From Thiotrichaceae bacterium (lineage in GTDB: Bacteria > Pseudomonadota > Gammaproteobacteria > SZUA-229): DNA of 5,948 bases. Below, in pieces: positions 5,473 to 5,948 of the stretch. A program made the translations under genes and the position numbers. The notes beneath the pieces are model-generated. The model ran no database searches. It was not told the origin of the DNA and saw nothing but the letters and a program-made list of their open reading frames with translations. Where the stretch lies: the NCBI GenBank assembly GCA_002746365.1, contig NVWZ01000007.1:34561-40508 (forward strand). The letters are read 5' to 3'. Each line of letters opens with the position of its first letter. Within the stretch, counting starts at the first letter, position 1.

Positions 5473-5948
5473 TTGCGGAAAATCCCATTTTCCGCAAGTG
5501 CCCGATCACGGTTTTTTCACAATCGGCCACTTGCTCGGTTTGCACTGACAATGGCATTTCATATCGCTCTGCCAGTTGTTTTACCCGCTGGGTGAGGCGC
5601 TGGCTAATGCGATCCATTTCGGAGTGGCTGTCTTTTTCCATGCTTGCCATCCATTTATCATCGACTACCAGTTGTTTAACCTGTTCTTCTGTCAGGCTGG
5701 GATAAAACGCCAGCAGCTCGGCATCGAGTTTGGCTTCGGCTTCTTTTATGGCTTTTTTACTGGCGGCTTCCTGGGTTAACAGTTTGATGTATGCCTTGAG
5801 AATTTTCTGCTCGGTTTCGCTGTCGGCTTCATCCTTTATTTCTTTTAGCCGTGCATTGATATTGCCTTTGTTGATTTTTTCTAACTCAGCAAAGGCACCG
5901 TCTTCGCCGCTGTGCTCTTCTTCCATTTCGGTTTTCTGGCTTTGCAGG
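5465..5948 (-). CDS. hsdM: Type I R-M DNA methyltransferase subunit (HsdM), C-terminal fragment
   Basis: The last 160 residues of HsdM; the frame is open to the right edge, so the ATG at 5926 is internal, not the start. The full protein is an N6-adenine methyltransferase that works with HsdS. The methylation motifs (SAM-binding and NPPF/NPPY) lie outside the window. What is seen is the helical C-terminal part: EELEKINKGNINARLKEIKD-like charged helices, then KAIKEAEAKLDAELLAFYPS, then VVDDKWMASM and a final long helix with RISQRLTQRVKQLAERYEMP and HLRKMGF. These are typical HsdM signatures for the HsdS-contacting tail. It ends FSANG, where related proteins, as I recall, end soon after MGF with an aromatic residue. 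The last residues here come from the hairpin near arm and repeat copy B, so the native terminus seems to have been rewritten. It overlaps hsdS by 8 bp. Confidence 0.93.
   Translation of the reverse strand, partial: LQSQKTEMEEEHSGEDGAFAELEKINKGNINARLKEIKDEADSETEQKILKAYIKLLTQEAASKKAIKEAEAKLDAELLAFYPSLTEEQVKQLVVDDKWMASMEKDSHSEMDRISQRLTQRVKQLAERYEMPLSVQTEQVADCEKTVIGHLRKMGFSANG
5473..5497. repeat. Perfect 11-bp inverted repeat with 3-nt loop before the hsdS start
   Basis: The arms TTGCGGAAAAT (5473-5483) and ATTTTCCGCAA (5487-5497) flank CCC. In the coding sense the far arm encodes Leu-Arg-Lys of the conserved HsdM C-terminal HLRKMGF. The near arm encodes the last odd residues (FSA) and touches the element carrying the hsdS ATG. 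In mRNA this hairpin would cover the ribosome-binding region of hsdS, which would make hsdS translation depend on ribosomes finishing hsdM. That effect is inferred. No T-tract follows. Confidence 0.92.

Noticed and set aside
5421..5779. Plus-strand frames at 5421-5705 and 5576-5779
   Set aside because: They are antisense to hsdM and hsdS, and overlap one another; no sign of real coding.

Overview
The window carries most of a type I restriction-modification (R-M) locus on the minus strand, read from right to left. It holds the C-terminal 160 residues of the DNA methyltransferase HsdM (cut by the right edge), a complete two-domain specificity subunit HsdS, a complete Fic-domain protein, a complete 1033-residue restriction/translocation subunit HsdR, and the first 64 residues of an M48-type metallopeptidase of the YgjP/DUF45 kind (cut by the left edge). 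A short gene on the plus strand (3395-3568, TTG start, strong extended -10 box) lies in the only intergenic gap, between fic and hsdR. The protein families, and the common HsdR-metallopeptidase pairing, suggest a proteobacterium, probably a gammaproteobacterium, but the window has no marker that fixes the taxon.

The genes are tightly packed. hsdM and hsdS overlap by 8 bp, hsdS and fic share an ATGA (4189-4192), and hsdR and the metallopeptidase overlap by 11 bp. HsdM and HsdS should form the modification enzyme, and adding HsdR gives the restriction complex. Fic is co-translated with the modification genes. It lacks a clear inhibitory motif of its own, so the small convergent gene next to it is a candidate partner or antitoxin. 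That link is inferred, not shown.

The most unusual structure is in hsdS. A 71-bp, AT-rich, imperfectly palindromic element occurs twice (4754-4824 and 5402-5472; 65 of 71 positions identical, no indels, exactly 648 bp apart, same frame). Each copy sits just before a target-recognition domain. One copy supplies both the stop codon of hsdM and the start codon of hsdS. The other adds a 23-residue linker in the middle of HsdS. Both copies abut, with no intervening base, a perfect hairpin with a 3-nt loop (11-bp arms at 5473-5497, 19-bp arms at 4825-4865). The two hairpins differ in sequence. In each, the far arm encodes conserved HsdM or HsdS residues and the near arm is its inverted copy. This looks like the footprint of an insertion process that folds back and copies its target.

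The two recognition domains of HsdS are clearly more AT-rich than the conserved segments around them, as expected for exchangeable specificity cassettes.
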